Source of the DNA: Austropuccinia psidii
Taxonomy: Eukaryota; Basidiomycota; Pucciniomycetes; Pucciniales; Sphaerophragmiaceae
DNA: 64,000 bases
Assembly (NCBI GenBank): GCA_023105745.1
Contig: JALGQZ010000003.1
Span: 78,094,696-78,158,695 of the forward strand
Direction: 5' to 3'
Part shown: piece after piece, positions 44,325 to 55,798 of the stretch
Layout of the letters: each line of letters opens with the position of its first letter
Position numbering within the stretch: the first letter of the stretch is position 1
Position numbers and translations under genes: made by a program
Notes under the pieces: generated by a model
Databases searched by the model: none
Told to the model about the DNA's origin: nothing
What the model saw: only the letters and a program-made list of their open reading frames with translations

Positions 44325-45850
44325 CCAAGAAACAAAGGTGAACTTAGATACAGGAGCATATTGCACCTGTGTTGGTAAAAGTTATTTAAGTACAATTGTT
44401 CCAGACTGGAAAGAAAAACTTATACCAATCCAAGGTGTCAAATTTAGTAGTGCAAGTGAAAGCATGATTCCCCTTGGAATAATTGACTTAACACTTATTT
44501 TCCCTCACCCTTCACAATGTGTCAGAATTAAAGGGGAATTTGTGGTAATGGACAACTGTACCAGTAATCACTTTATCCTGGGAAATGACTACTTATCAAT
44601 CTATGGTATAGATATCTCTAACCAGAAGGATAGATATTTTACTATAGGAGACAATAAAAGACAAAAGTTTGGCTTCTTAAATAACAAAAAAAAAATAACA
44701 GTTATTAAGAAGGAAGAAAAGATTCCAGAAAAGGAACTTTTTATATCTGAGCAACTTAAAGAGGCAGAATTCAATGAAGAATTAACAGAAAAAATGAAAG
44801 AAAAATTTATTAACCTCTTATTTAAGTACAAAGATGCCTTTGCAACTGACAAAGAGCCACTAGGTGCTATAATTGGGCATGAAGTAGACATCATTCTTAA
44901 TGTGGAAAAGCCTTACCCACCCTTACTAAGAAGACCAGCTTACCCAGCTAGTTCAAGGGCTAGAGAAGCCTTGGAGGTACACATTAAAGAATTAATGGAC
45001 CTTGGAGTATTAAGGAAAGTTGGACATAATGAACAGGTAGAAGTTACTACTCCTGTCATTATAACTTGGCATAATGGAAAATCAAGGATGGTAGGAGACT
45101 TCAGAGCCCTGAACACCTATACCATTCCAGATAGATATCCAATACCTAGAATCCATGAGACATTCACACAATTGTCACAAGCTAAGTTCATTACAGCTGT
45201 GGATGCCTTAAAGGGTTTTCATCCAAATGTCTTAACAGACAATGCCAAAAAAACTACTGAGGATAATAGTCCACTGTGGAATTTTTGAATACTTAAGAAT
45301 GCCATTTGGGATAACAAATGCACCTTCCCATTATCAAAGAATGATGAATACCATATTTCCTGAAGAATTATCAGAAGGATGGTTAATTATCTATATTGAC
45401 GATATCATAGTTTGCTCAGAAACTTGGGAAAATCACCTTACAAGACTAGAAAGGGTACTACAGAAAATAGTCCAAGTGAACATGAAGATTTCCTTGAAAA
45501 AGTGTCATTTTGCATATAGTTAATTAAAAGAACTAGGACATGTTGTATCTGGACTTAGTCTAGGCATAGACAAAAATAAAGTAGCAGCAGTACTACTTAA
45601 ACCAATGCCTCAAACCAAAAAAGAAATGCAATCATTTTTAGGATTTGCTGGTTACTATAGACAGCATATAAAGGAATTTGAAAAATTGCCAAATCCTTAT
45701 ATAAATTATGTGGCCAACAAACAGTTTATGAAATGACTGAAGAAAGGGTCAAGGCATATGAAGCATTGAAAAATTCACTAACAAATGCCGCATTTCTTCT
45801 AATGCCAGATTGGAAACTACCCTTAAAACTATACATTGATGCTTGTGGAG
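44325..45850 (+). pseudogene. pol: Pol of element D2, first part (protease, RT, start of RNase H)
   Basis: The protease has VNLDTGAYCTCVGKSYL (from 44337). RT runs through [22 protein letters not shown] and, after a frame change near 45245, [19 protein letters not shown] and IIYIDDIIVCS (YIDD intact). A stop near 45522 and a base loss near 45685 follow. It ends at LYIDACG, where E inserted. It continues at 55799. Confidence 0.9.
45846..45850 (+). repeat. Target site duplication TGGAG of element E, left copy
   Basis: TGGAG occurs here and at 55794-55798, directly outside the two LTRs of E. The D2 RNase H reading (GEG) closes exactly when E and one copy are removed. Confidence 0.92.
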
Positions 45851-47540
45851 TGTCACAACCACGAGTTTGACCCTCCTCCTTCATGGTTGCGGCATTCCAA
45901 CCTGGAGCCAAATTGGGGCCAATTGGCCACGTCATATCATTTATGGCCCATTGGCCCCCTTTGGGTGTTCAATGGCTCTTACGCCACAACCCATCCCAAT
46001 GGCCATTTTTGGCCTCCATCATCTTTTATGGCCTCAGGCCATATCCTGCAGTCATTGGCCCTCTTGGGCAATTCACACCTCACCAACCCCTAGGCCTTCA
46101 TCATTGATTTTGGGCCTGGGGGTCCTTTTTGTCTTCTAGGGTTCTCCAGGCCCCCCCTTTTCATTAGGGGGTCTTGGGCCATTTAGGCCCCCTACGGTCC
46201 GTACGGTCCATATGGTCCGTGGGCCGCGGTCCGCAGGCCTTTTTAGGCCCCTTTTGGCCTAATCCAATGAGGCCAAAAGGGGCCAAAGGGGGCGACCACC
46301 TAGCCCCCAAGGCCAGGTGGGTCCCAAACCACATCTGGGCCCACCTGAGCCAAAATTGGCCATATTTCCCTTGGACCCAAAATTGGCCAAAAACGCCTTG
46401 GACACCTTTTTGGCCATAAATCACGTAGGACTCATTTTTGGCCATGGACCACTATGGACCAATATCTCCGTCATGGCCTCTGGCAACCACCAGGGGCAAC
46501 CAAATCAGTTCATCAAGCTTTTCCCTCAACTTAAGGAAAATTCTTCCATTCCTCCATGCACCCCGTACTCAAGGTTGCAGGAGTGGTGCATATATGGTGT
46601 TATATACCATTATTCACCATTTTTGCTCAGCAATTCAATGGTGACGTTTTCAGGACTCAATTCAACCTTCTCAACTCAATGCACCAAAATCCAACACCCA
46701 TTTCGAAGGAGGACTTTTGGACTCATCAGTTTGGTAATCCATGGTGGCAAGCAGAAGACCATTCAAGGACTCCAACCACCTGGCTATGCAGGAGTTTGGT
46801 TGGTACTCTCATTCAGGATTCTTCCAAGGTTCATTCTCAGAGGTATTCCATCATTTCAATCAGTTGTCAAGGAATCATGTATTTCAATACTCCTTGGACA
46901 ACTCAATTGGTTCATACAGGCGGCAATCAATCAACCTGTATGTACTTGGCCCAATTGGGCCAATTCATATTCCACTGTGGGAATTCAATCACACAGTTCA
47001 ATTTCAAGATGGCCAGAACTGTATTGGCCCGATTCGGACAATACAGCCGGTGATCCACCTTCAGGATCAATCTTTCAGTTTTTCACATATACTGGCCACC
47101 TTTCAGCACCTGGGGACTTTTTCCCCAGTTAATTAATATATTGGATTTATTTTTATCCTTATTTTCTTTTACATTATTAAAGTTAATACTGATAATCTTA
47201 AGTCAGTCATTAGCACCCTTTTCTCTTTTCTTTCCTTGCCTGTCAGTGGATATTGGTGGTCATATCCTTTACTAATTCCATTGTTCTTTCTGGCAGGTTG
47301 AAACAGTGAATTGGGGATTCACTTGGTTGGCTTCTTGGCCTTTGGATTCCTTTTATCTTTGGCCTCTGGCTTGATTCTTATTATTTTTTTTGTTTGTTAT
47401 CTCTGGCATATTTGTCCTATCTCTTATTCCTGTTTAAGAAATATATTTTGTAGTATTTCTTATCATCTTAGGAGCCCTCCAAGTGAGTTCTTGATTCCTG
47501 AGTGCCAGGCCCTCTTGCTTCCATAAGAGCCCCTGTGACA
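45851..47540 (+). repeat. 5' LTR of E (1,690 bp)
   Basis: It starts TGTCACAACC and ends CCCCTGTGACA; TGTCACA and TGTGACA form a 7-bp inverted repeat. U3 is dense in GGCC words up to about 46480 and has a CGGTCCGT cluster at 46191-46240. ATATAC at 47087-47092 lies about 35-40 bp before the probable RNA start at 47127. The last 60 bp (GAGTGCCAGGCCCTCTT to GTGACA) resemble the end of A's LTR. Confidence 0.93.
47127..47140 (+). promoter_or_regulatory. Probable RNA 5' end / self-primer segment of E
   Basis: AGTTAATTAATATA is the exact reverse complement of 47542-47555, one base after the LTR. In Tf1-type elements the first bases of the RNA fold back on such a site to prime reverse transcription. 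That makes this the likely start of R. Confidence 0.65.
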
Positions 47541-47541
47541 T

Positions 47542-47555
47542 TATATTAATTAACT
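47542..47555 (+). promoter_or_regulatory. Self-complementary primer binding site of E
   Basis: TATATTAATTAACT pairs perfectly over 14 bases with 47127-47140. There is no TGG start as expected for a tRNA-primed site. Confidence 0.65.
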
Positions 47556-48290
47556 CATAATTTTTTCTTCATTCATTCTTATATTTTAAATTCATTCATT
47601 CATTTTATCAAAATTATGATCCTTTAACGTTTTATGATCTCATGATTCTTTGTCATCTCTAAATTTTCTCTCATTCATTCTTCACTCTGAAAATTGAAAG
47701 CTGAACCATTTTTTATCTTCTGTATCTTTTTCAATCTCATTTCTTCATCATCATGAATCTTATTCTTATCCCTAATTCAGGTGTTTTTATCTTTGATCCT
47801 CAAAATTATTCATCAGATTATTCAGACACATTCTTCATATCAGGATTCATTTTGATTTATTCCTCAAGAATTTTGATTTTGGAAGAATTCACTTGAAATT
47901 GATTTGATTGACCGATTTGACATAATTGAAGTTGACCTCAAGATGATTGATTGACCTGACAATTTTATTGATTTGCTGATTATTCACATCAGGAATTTTG
48001 ACCTAAATTGATTGGCCTCAAGAATTCATTCTGATTGATTGGTTTTTTATGCAAGATTGGGATTTAATTTGATTTTGATTGCATTGGATTGATTGATTTA
48101 TTGACTTCAAGATTTTCATTGATACTGATTTTGACCTCAAGACTTGTTCGGCTTTGATTAATTGACGTACCTGCAGATTCATTTTTGATTCATTGGTTAT
48201 CCGATTTCCTCAAGATTTGATTGTTGATTCCTTACTTCAAGATAATTTTGAATTTCGTTTCACAAATTTGATTTGTTATTCCTGAAAATC
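47556..48290 (+). other. Leader of element E
   Basis: This is AT-rich non-coding DNA with TTCATTC, GATTGATT and CCTCAAGA-type repeats, like the leaders of A and B. No gene is seen. Confidence 0.65.
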
Positions 48291-49631
48291 ATGCCAGTTG
48301 AACATTCACCTCCTGCAAGACAGACCAGATCTCAGGCCAGAGCTCAACCTGTTCTGACTCCAACTACAAGGGTTCCTCTTGATGGTACCCCAGCAGTTTC
48401 TCAACTGAGGGCCAGATTGGGCAGAGGACCCACTCTGGAAGGAGCAGCACCATCCAGGAAGGAAGGAAGAGGGCCAAGGAGATCAATCTCATTATCAGGA
48501 GTGGTTGGCGGATTCCCAGGACTTTCAAGAACCAGTCCCAAGGTTCAAGGTGAAGATGATGAAGAGGAGGAGGAGAATTTTGTGGAAGAGGAAGAGTCTA
48601 ATGGCACTGAGGCTGCTCCTGCTCCTGTGGGAGCATCTGAAGGCACCAGAGGACCAACTCTAGCCCAGTCTGATCAGCCTGTCTCTCATCAGTCTGAACC
48701 ATCTTTATTGGCCATCATGCAACAGATGACTCAAATTATGGCCAATCTTCAACCAGCTTCTTCCTCTGAGTCATCAAGACCACCAGCCTTCAAGACTCCC
48801 TCTATGAAGGCTCCAGAATGCTTTGATGGGACTCAGCCCTTCAAAGTCAGAAGCTTCATTCAATCTTGTCAACTCATCTTTCATAATGATCCGGCAAACT
48901 TCTCTCAAGACAGAAAGAATGTTCTTTATGCCGCTTCATTCTTAGTGGGCAGGGTTGCAAAATGGATTGAGCCTTATCTTCCCAATATCAATAATCAAGA
49001 CTCAAGTTACCTTCTCAATTCCTGGCCACTGTTTGAATCGTAATTGCTCACTTTATTTGGAGACCCAAATGAAGTTAGAAAAGCTGAAGCTGAATTGGAT
49101 GGCCTTAGGATGAAAGAAGGTGGGCATGTTGCTTTATATATTGCCAATTTCAAGAGTTTGGTTTCAAGAATTGGGGATTGGGGTGAAAGGGCTCTTATTC
49201 ATGATTTCAGGAAGGGTTTGGCCTCCAGAATTCTAGATCAATTAGCCTCCCATCCTTCAAATATTGATTCTCTTCAAGACTTAATGGACTTCAGCCTGGA
49301 ACTTGATACCAGGTACCATGAGAGGTAAAAGGAGAAGAATCATCATCAATAGAAGAAACCTGAAGCCTTGAAGTCTCACTCTTCTCATCATCAAGTATCT
49401 TCAAGCTCAAGGCATAAGAAGAAATTTCATTCTCAAAAGCGGGACAAGCCCCATTCTTCCTTGTTGAATAAGGACTTCAAGTTGAAGGGTTCTGAAAAAG
49501 AGAGAAGAATAAAAGAGGGCTTGTGTACCTATTGTGGTGGGAAGCATAGTCTTGAGTCCTGTGTCAAAAGGCCTCAAGATAAGCTTACCCAACCATCAGG
49601 CAGTTTTCCAGCCAGGGAAAAGCCTGAGTGA
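48291..49631 (+). pseudogene. gag: Gag of element E, three stops
   Basis: The start MPVEHSPPARQTRSQ is homologous to A's gag. An upstream in-frame ATG at 48273 is possible but not conserved. It has an acidic tract (EDDEEEEENFVEEEE), a capsid-like core (ECFDGTQPFKVRSFIQSCQ) and a zinc knuckle CTYCGGKHSLESC. Stops lie at 49041 (TAA where A has CAA), 49326 (TAA for CAA) and 49350 (TAG for CAG). A one-base loss near the end shifts the last codons relative to the GGGAAAA heptamer. Confidence 0.9.
49615..49621 (+). promoter_or_regulatory. Frameshift heptamer GGGAAAA of E
   Basis: It is the same heptamer at the same place as in A. The current gag phase is off by one because of a nearby one-base deletion. 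In the ancestral phase (GGA at 49616) a -1 slip leads into the pol frame. Confidence 0.5.
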
Positions 49632-52600
49632 AGATCATCTTGTGCTCAATGGTCTTCACAGTTTTCCTTCCAGAGCACAATTGTGCATTCTGAATACTGG
49701 TGTCAAAAATTCTCTTAATTTTCTTGTTTTTTCTTCTCTTTCTGATGTCTTTTACAGTATTCTCATTGATTCTGGTGCTAAACACTCATTTATTGCAAAG
49801 GAGTTTGTTCACAAGTACTCATTGACTACGTCAGAACTCCCAAAGAAGATTCCTCTTATCATTTTGGACTCTTCTGAGTCCCCTTCCTTATTTGTTACTC
49901 ACCATACTAAATATATGGTTGAGCTCCCTACCTTCCCAAGCTTTGAATGGGACTTTTTAGTCATTGATACTCCCAAGGGAGAAGACCTCATATTGGGCTT
50001 TGACTTTCTCAATCATTTTAATCCTTCTATTGATTGGAGGCAAGGGCTGATCACCTTTAATCCTAATCATCTGGACTATTCTGCTCCTTCTAATTCTTTC
50101 CATAATGACTTTTCTTCTGCCAAATCATGTGCAGCTCTGGTTGGTGATTCTAGAACACCATCATATCCGTCTTCTGTCCATATTCCTTCCCTTAATTCCC
50201 ATCAGTCATTACCATCACCTGGAGATGAAGTCTTCAAAGATATTCAAGATGTTGGAGAAGATAATTCTGTATCTTCACTTTGTCTCTTCTTCTTTGGGAA
50301 TATGGACCTCCCTCCTTCATCTTATCATGACTCCCTGGAGGAGTTGTGGGATGAAGAGGAAGAGCCAGAAGAAGTAGAAACCGTGATGAAGGTTGTCCCT
50401 TCTGTCTATCACCAATATTTGGATGTGTTTTCCAAGGTGAAAGCAGAAAGACTTCCTCCTCACCGTGCCTGTGATCATCATATTGAGCTGGAGGGGTCTC
50501 TACCTCCAGTTGGGGTGATCTACTCTTTATCCAAACAAGAGTCAGACACACTCAGGGCCTACATTTCAGAGAATGTAGAGAAGGGTTTTATCTGGCCAAG
50601 CTCCTCTTCAACAGGAGCACCTGTCCTCTTTGTCAAAAAGAAAGATGGTGGCCTCCATTTGTGTGTTGATTACCGCAAACTCAATGCTGTTACTAGGAAG
50701 AACAAGTATCCTGTTCCTCCTATGAATCAGGTTCTCAATGTCTTTAATGGTTCTGCTATCTTCTCCAAGATTGATTTGTGTGGTGCATATAAACTGCTCA
50801 GAATCAAGGAGGGTGATGAATATTTGACATGCTTCAGAAGTAAATATGGCAGTTTTGAGTACTTGGTTATGCCATTCGGGCTCACCAATGCTCCTGCCTC
50901 TTTTCAGAATCTTGTCAATGATATATTCCAAGATCTTCTTGATGTTTTTGTTGTGGTTTATTTGGATGACATTATGGTTTTTTCCAAATCTGAGGAAGAA
51001 CATATCACTCGTGTGTGCACTGTTCTTTCCAGACTCAGAGCCAATAACCTTTTTGCAAAGGCTTAAAAATGCCTTTTTCATGTCTCTAGTGTAGAATATC
51101 TTGGTTATGTTGTTTCTTCTGAAGGCCTCAAGATGGACCAAGCAAAAGTCCAGCAGATCCTCAATTGGCCACCTCCAAGAAGCCTCAAGGCTCTTCAATC
51201 CTTCCTTGGCTTTGCCAACTTCTACCGCCGTTTCATCAAGAATTATTCAAAGAAGATCAGTTCACTCACCAGTTTCCTCAAGAAAGATTCCTGTTTCCCC
51301 CTCAATGAGGAAGCTCTTAGCCAGTTTCATCAACTCAAAGAGGCCTTCACCACCGCTCCAATCCTTTCCCACTTAAATCCTTTTTTACCCACCATTGTAG
51401 AGACCGATGCATCCGATTATGCCTTGGGTGCTGTACTGAGTCAGGTCTCTGACTCAGGAAAACATCCCATTGCATTCGACAGCCGCAAGCTTATCCCAGC
51501 AGAACTCAACTATGAGATTCATGACAAGGAACTCCTTGGCATAGTCTGGGCTCTCAAGCGTTGGAGGGCTTTTCTTCTTGCTCTGTCCTCTCCTTTTGAA
51601 GGTCTCACCGATCACAGCTCTCTTCAATAATTCATGTCCTCAAAATTACTCACTCGCCGTCAAGCCCGCTGGGCTGAATTCTTATCTGAATTTCATTTTT
51701 CAATCACTTACCGCCCTGGCCACCTAGCAACTCTTCCAGATGCTTTATCACGTCGGGACGACGTCTATCCGGAGAGGGGGGAGGATTTCATCAGCAAGAA
51801 TCCAATGAATTTTCAACAACTCATTAAGCAAGATGAATCTCAACCCTCAAAGTATTTTGCACTCAAAGTGGATTCCTTTCCAAGCTTGATTGACTCAATT
51901 CAGAAGAAATTATGGCAAGATCCTCAGTACAGAAGTATCCTTCAAGAATTGGGTAAAGGTAAATCCAATCAGGATTACTCTCTTGATTCTTCTTCCCAAC
52001 TTCTCCTTTTCAAAGATTGGGTGGTGGTCCCAAATGACCCCACAATCCAACTCAGCATTCTTCAAAAGCAGCATGATTCTCCTCTAGCTGGACACCCTGG
52101 CCAAGAGAAGACTCTCAAACTTGTCAAGCAGGATTTCCACTGGTCCGGCATGAATCAATTCATCAAGGATTATGTATCATCCTGTCAACAGTGTTCAAGA
52201 AACAAGAATATTCACCATAAGAAGTTTGGACTCCTAAAACCTCTTCCAATGCCAAATGGTCCTTGCATTTGTCTTTCAATGGATTTCATCACTCAACTGC
52301 CCCTGTCCAATTCATTTGTCTCAATCCTTGTCATAGTGGACAGATTCTCAAAAATGGCGGTTTTTATTCCAACAATGTCTTCAATAACTTCATTGGATTT
52401 GGCCCATTTATTCATCAAGAATATCTTTTCAAAGCATGGCCTTCCTTCAAGCATTATCAGTGATAGAGGTCCCCTTTTTGTTTCTTCCTTCTGGACCAAC
52501 CTTTGTCAGCAGCTCAAGATTTCAAGAGACTTGTCAACTGCGTACCACCCAGAAACTGATGGACAGACAGAGAGGGTAAATCAGATACTAGAACAGTATC

Positions 52601-53340
52601 TTCGGATGTATGTCAGTTATCATCAAGATGATTGGAACACCTGGCTCCCTCTGGCTGAATTTGCCTACAATAATTCTGATCACCCTTCAACCAAGCAATC
52701 CCCGTTTTGCACTGTTTATGGAAGAGATCCACAATTTGATTCAGTTCACATCACTCAAGATACTTCTGCTGGAAAGTTATCAAGAAAAATCCAATCAGTA
52801 CAGCAAGATTTCAAGAGAGAACTTGAATTCGCCATAAACTGGTTTAAGAGGTATGCAGATAAAAGTAGAGCAAGTCCACCAGTTTTCAATCCTGGTGACA
52901 TGGTATGGCTTTCTTCCAAGAACATCAAATCAACTAGACCCACCAAGAAACTGTCTGAAAGATGGTTGGGTCCTTTTCCAATCTTAAAGAAATTCAGTAC
53001 TCATGCTTACCACCTCAAGCTTCCATCTCAATGGAAATCCATCCACCCAGTCTTCCATATCTCACTCTTGGAACCAGTCAAGACCCTAATAATCCCAAAT
53101 CGGCACCAAGAGCCTCCTCCTCCAATCATGATTGAAGAAGAAGAGGAATGGGAAGTCTCCCAAGTACTGGACTCAAAGCCCAAGAGAAGAAAATTATGGT
53201 ATCTGGTAGAATGGAAAGGTTTCAGCCAAGATTCAGAAAGATCCACATGGGAACCAGCTGAAAACCTCAAGAATTTCCCTCAACTTGTCAAAGACTTTCA
53301 TTTGTTATATCCCAACAAGCCAGGACCCAGTTATTCATAG
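49621..53340 (+). pseudogene. pol: Pol of element E, two stops only
   Basis: The pol frame is already open from 49534, overlapping the gag end. The protease has DSG at 49768-49776. RT has YLDD at 50959-50970. RNase H has ETDAS, with the Asp codon at 51406. Integrase has an HHCC domain (52072-52206) and D,D35E codons at 52282, 52462 and 52570. The chromodomain is at about 53147-53290 (YLVEWKGF). The two stops are TAA at 51064 (after LFAKA) and TAA at 51628 (where A has Tyr). The rest is intact and in one frame, so inactivation is recent or mild. Confidence 0.94.
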
Positions 53341-54147
53341 GCTTGAATTTTTATGGTGCTTGGTGGGGAGAGGAATTACCAAAAGTAAGTCCCTCTCCTG
53401 GTCTGCACCTTAAGGGGTATTCTACTCTTCTTTGTTGTAAGCATCGCCTTGGCCACTCTGTGAGCACTTTTCAATTTGGACACAGACTTCTTGGCCTGGC
53501 TTTCAACACCCAAATTCCAAATTCATGGCCATTTTCACTTGGGCAAATGGACCATTCTTTTCTTATTCTCCTTCCCAAGATATTATTCCTTCATTACATT
53601 CATTTATAAAGATTCTTATTATTTATGGCACTGGCAGGATTGGTAACTTCCAAAAGTAAGTTCCTCTCCTGGTGTGCACTTCCCTGAGGGGTCTACAATC
53701 TGTCAAAACATCACCTTGGCCACTCTGTGAGCACCTGGCATCAAATTCTTTTATCCAGGTCCTTGGCCACTTTCAAAAATCAACTGTTGTAATCCGTGAT
53801 GAAGATTGGATTCCTCCTCAAAATTCATTTTCTCTTTTATTTTTATTTTTCTTTCTTCATATCTGTTTCTTTTCTCTTTTATTCTTTATATTTTCTTAAA
53901 ATTCTTTTCTTATAACTCTTTAATGCCAAATCTTCACGTCATATCACGTTTTCAACATTGTCAAATCCAAATGTCCAGAGAAGACCAAGTCAACCTCAAT
54001 TCATATGCCAACAAGTTTATCAGTTCAATTTTTCTTTTCAAGATTCAATTCCTCTGGAATCCCTACGTCAAATCCGTCTCAATAGCCTCAACAGGCTTCT
54101 ACCTTATCTTGGTGCTCAGGAGCTCACCATTCAAGGTACAGGGGTAC
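53341..54147 (+). other. 3' region of element E with two copies of the 3' module
   Basis: The module starting TTTTATGGTGCTTGGTGGGG is at 53348-53467, and a diverged second copy at about 53621-53733. Both contain AAAAGTAAGT and end CACCTTGGCCACTCTGTGAGCAC (CGCCTTGG in copy 1). T-rich low-complexity DNA follows. The polypurine tract GGTACAGGGGTAC is at 54135-54147. Unlike A, no antisense gene is present. Confidence 0.7.
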
Positions 54148-55793
54148 TGTCACAACCACGAGTTTGACCCTCCTCCTTGATGGTTGCGGCAATCCAACCC
54201 GGAGCCAAATTGGGGCCAATTGGCCACGTCATATCATTTATGGCCCATTGGCCCCCTTTGGTTGTTCAATGGCTATTACGCCACAACCCATCCCAATGGC
54301 CATATCCTGCAGTCATTGGCCCTCTTGGCCAATTCACACCTCACCAACCCCCAGGCCTTCATCATTGATTTTGCGCCTGGGGGGTCCTTTTTGTCTTCTA
54401 GGGGTCTGCAGGCCCCCTAGCCACCACCATTGGATCCAGGCCCCCCCTTTTCATTAGGGGGTCTTGGGCCATTTAGGCCCCGTACAGTCCGCAGGCCTTT
54501 TTAGGCCCCTTTTGGCCTAATCCAATGAGGCCGAATGGGGGAAATCACCCTGCCCCCAAGGCCAGGTGGGTCCCGAACCACATCTGGGCCTACCTGAGCC
54601 AAAATTGGCCATATTTCCCTTCGACCCAAAATTGGCCAAAAACGCCTTGGACACCTTTTTGGCCATAAATCACGTAGGACTCATTTTTGGCCATGGACCA
54701 CTATGGACCAATATCTCCGTCATGGCCTCTGGCAACCACCAGGGGCCAACAAATCAGTTCATCAAGCTTTTCCCTAAACTTAAGGAAAATTCTTCCATTC
54801 CTCCATGCACCCCGTACTCAAGGTTGCAGGAGTGGTGCATATATGGTGTTATATACCATTATGCACCATTTTTGCTCAGCAATTCAATGGTGATGTTTTC
54901 AGGACTCAATTCCACCTTCTCAACTCAAGGCACCAAAATCCAATGCCCATTTTGAAGGAGGACTTTAGGACTCATCAGTTTGGTAATCCATGGCGGCAAG
55001 CAGAAGACCATTCAAGGACTCCAACCACCTGGCTATGCAGGAGTTGGGTTGTTACTCCCATTCAGGATTCTTCCAAAGTTCATTTTCAGAGGTATTCCAT
55101 CATTTCAATCAGTTGTCAAGGCATCAAGTATTTCAATACTCCTTGGACAACTCAATTGGTTCATACAGGCGGCAATCAATCAACCTGTATGTATTTGGCC
55201 CAATTGGGCCAATTCATATTCCACTGTGGGAATTCAATCACACAGTTCAATTTCAAGATGGCCAGAACTTTATTGGCCCGATTCGGAAAATACAGCCGGT
55301 GATCCACCTTCAGGATCAATCTTTCAGTTTTTCACATATACTGGCCACCTTTCAGCACCTGGGGACTTTTTCCCCAGTTAAGTAATATATTGGATTTATT
55401 TTTATCCTTATTTTCTTTTACATTATTAAAGTTAATACTGATAATCTTAAGTCAGTCATTAGCACCCTTTTCTCTTTTCTTTCCTTGCCTGTCAGTGGAT
55501 ATTGGTGGTCATATCCTTTACTAATTCCATTTTTCTTTCTGGCAGGTTGAAACAGTGAATTGGGGATTCACTTAGTTGGCTTCTTGGCCTTTGGCTTCCT
55601 TTTATCTTTGGCCTCTGGCTTCATTCTTATTATTATTTTTTTGTTTGTTATCTCTGGCATATTTGTCCTATCTCTTATTCCTGTTTAGAAAAAAAAAATT
55701 CCGTAGTATTTCTTATCATCTTAGGAGCCCTCCAAGTGAGTTCTTGATTCCTGAGTGCCAGGCCCTCTTGCTTCCATAAGAGCTCCTGTGACA
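54148..55793 (+). repeat. 3' LTR of E (1,646 bp)
   Basis: It is nearly the same as the 5' LTR but with three visible indels. A stretch after GGCCAT (about 40 bp, TTTTTGGCC to GGCC) is missing, most of the CGGTCCGT cluster is missing, and about 22 bp around CCACCACCATTGG are extra. The self-primer segment is AGTTAAGTAATATA here, one change from the 5' copy. Confidence 0.93.
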
Positions 55794-55798
55794 TGGAG

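Larger units (their letters stand above)
45851..55793 (+). mobile_element. Element E: complete family-1b chromovirus inside D2
   Basis: Both LTRs (45851-47540 and 54148-55793), leader, gag, pol, 3' module region and polypurine tract are present, with a 5-bp target duplication. Gag and pol are homologous to A's but clearly another subfamily, and the LTR is more than twice as long. A handful of stops inactivate it. It is the innermost member of the F/D2/E nest and so the youngest of the three insertions. Confidence 0.95.

Noticed and set aside
46317..47132. 271-codon frame in the E 5' LTR (and similar ones in the 3' LTR)
   Set aside because: It lies wholly in the LTR, its composition follows GGCC repeats, the two LTRs keep different frames because of indels, and it would span the promoter and RNA start.
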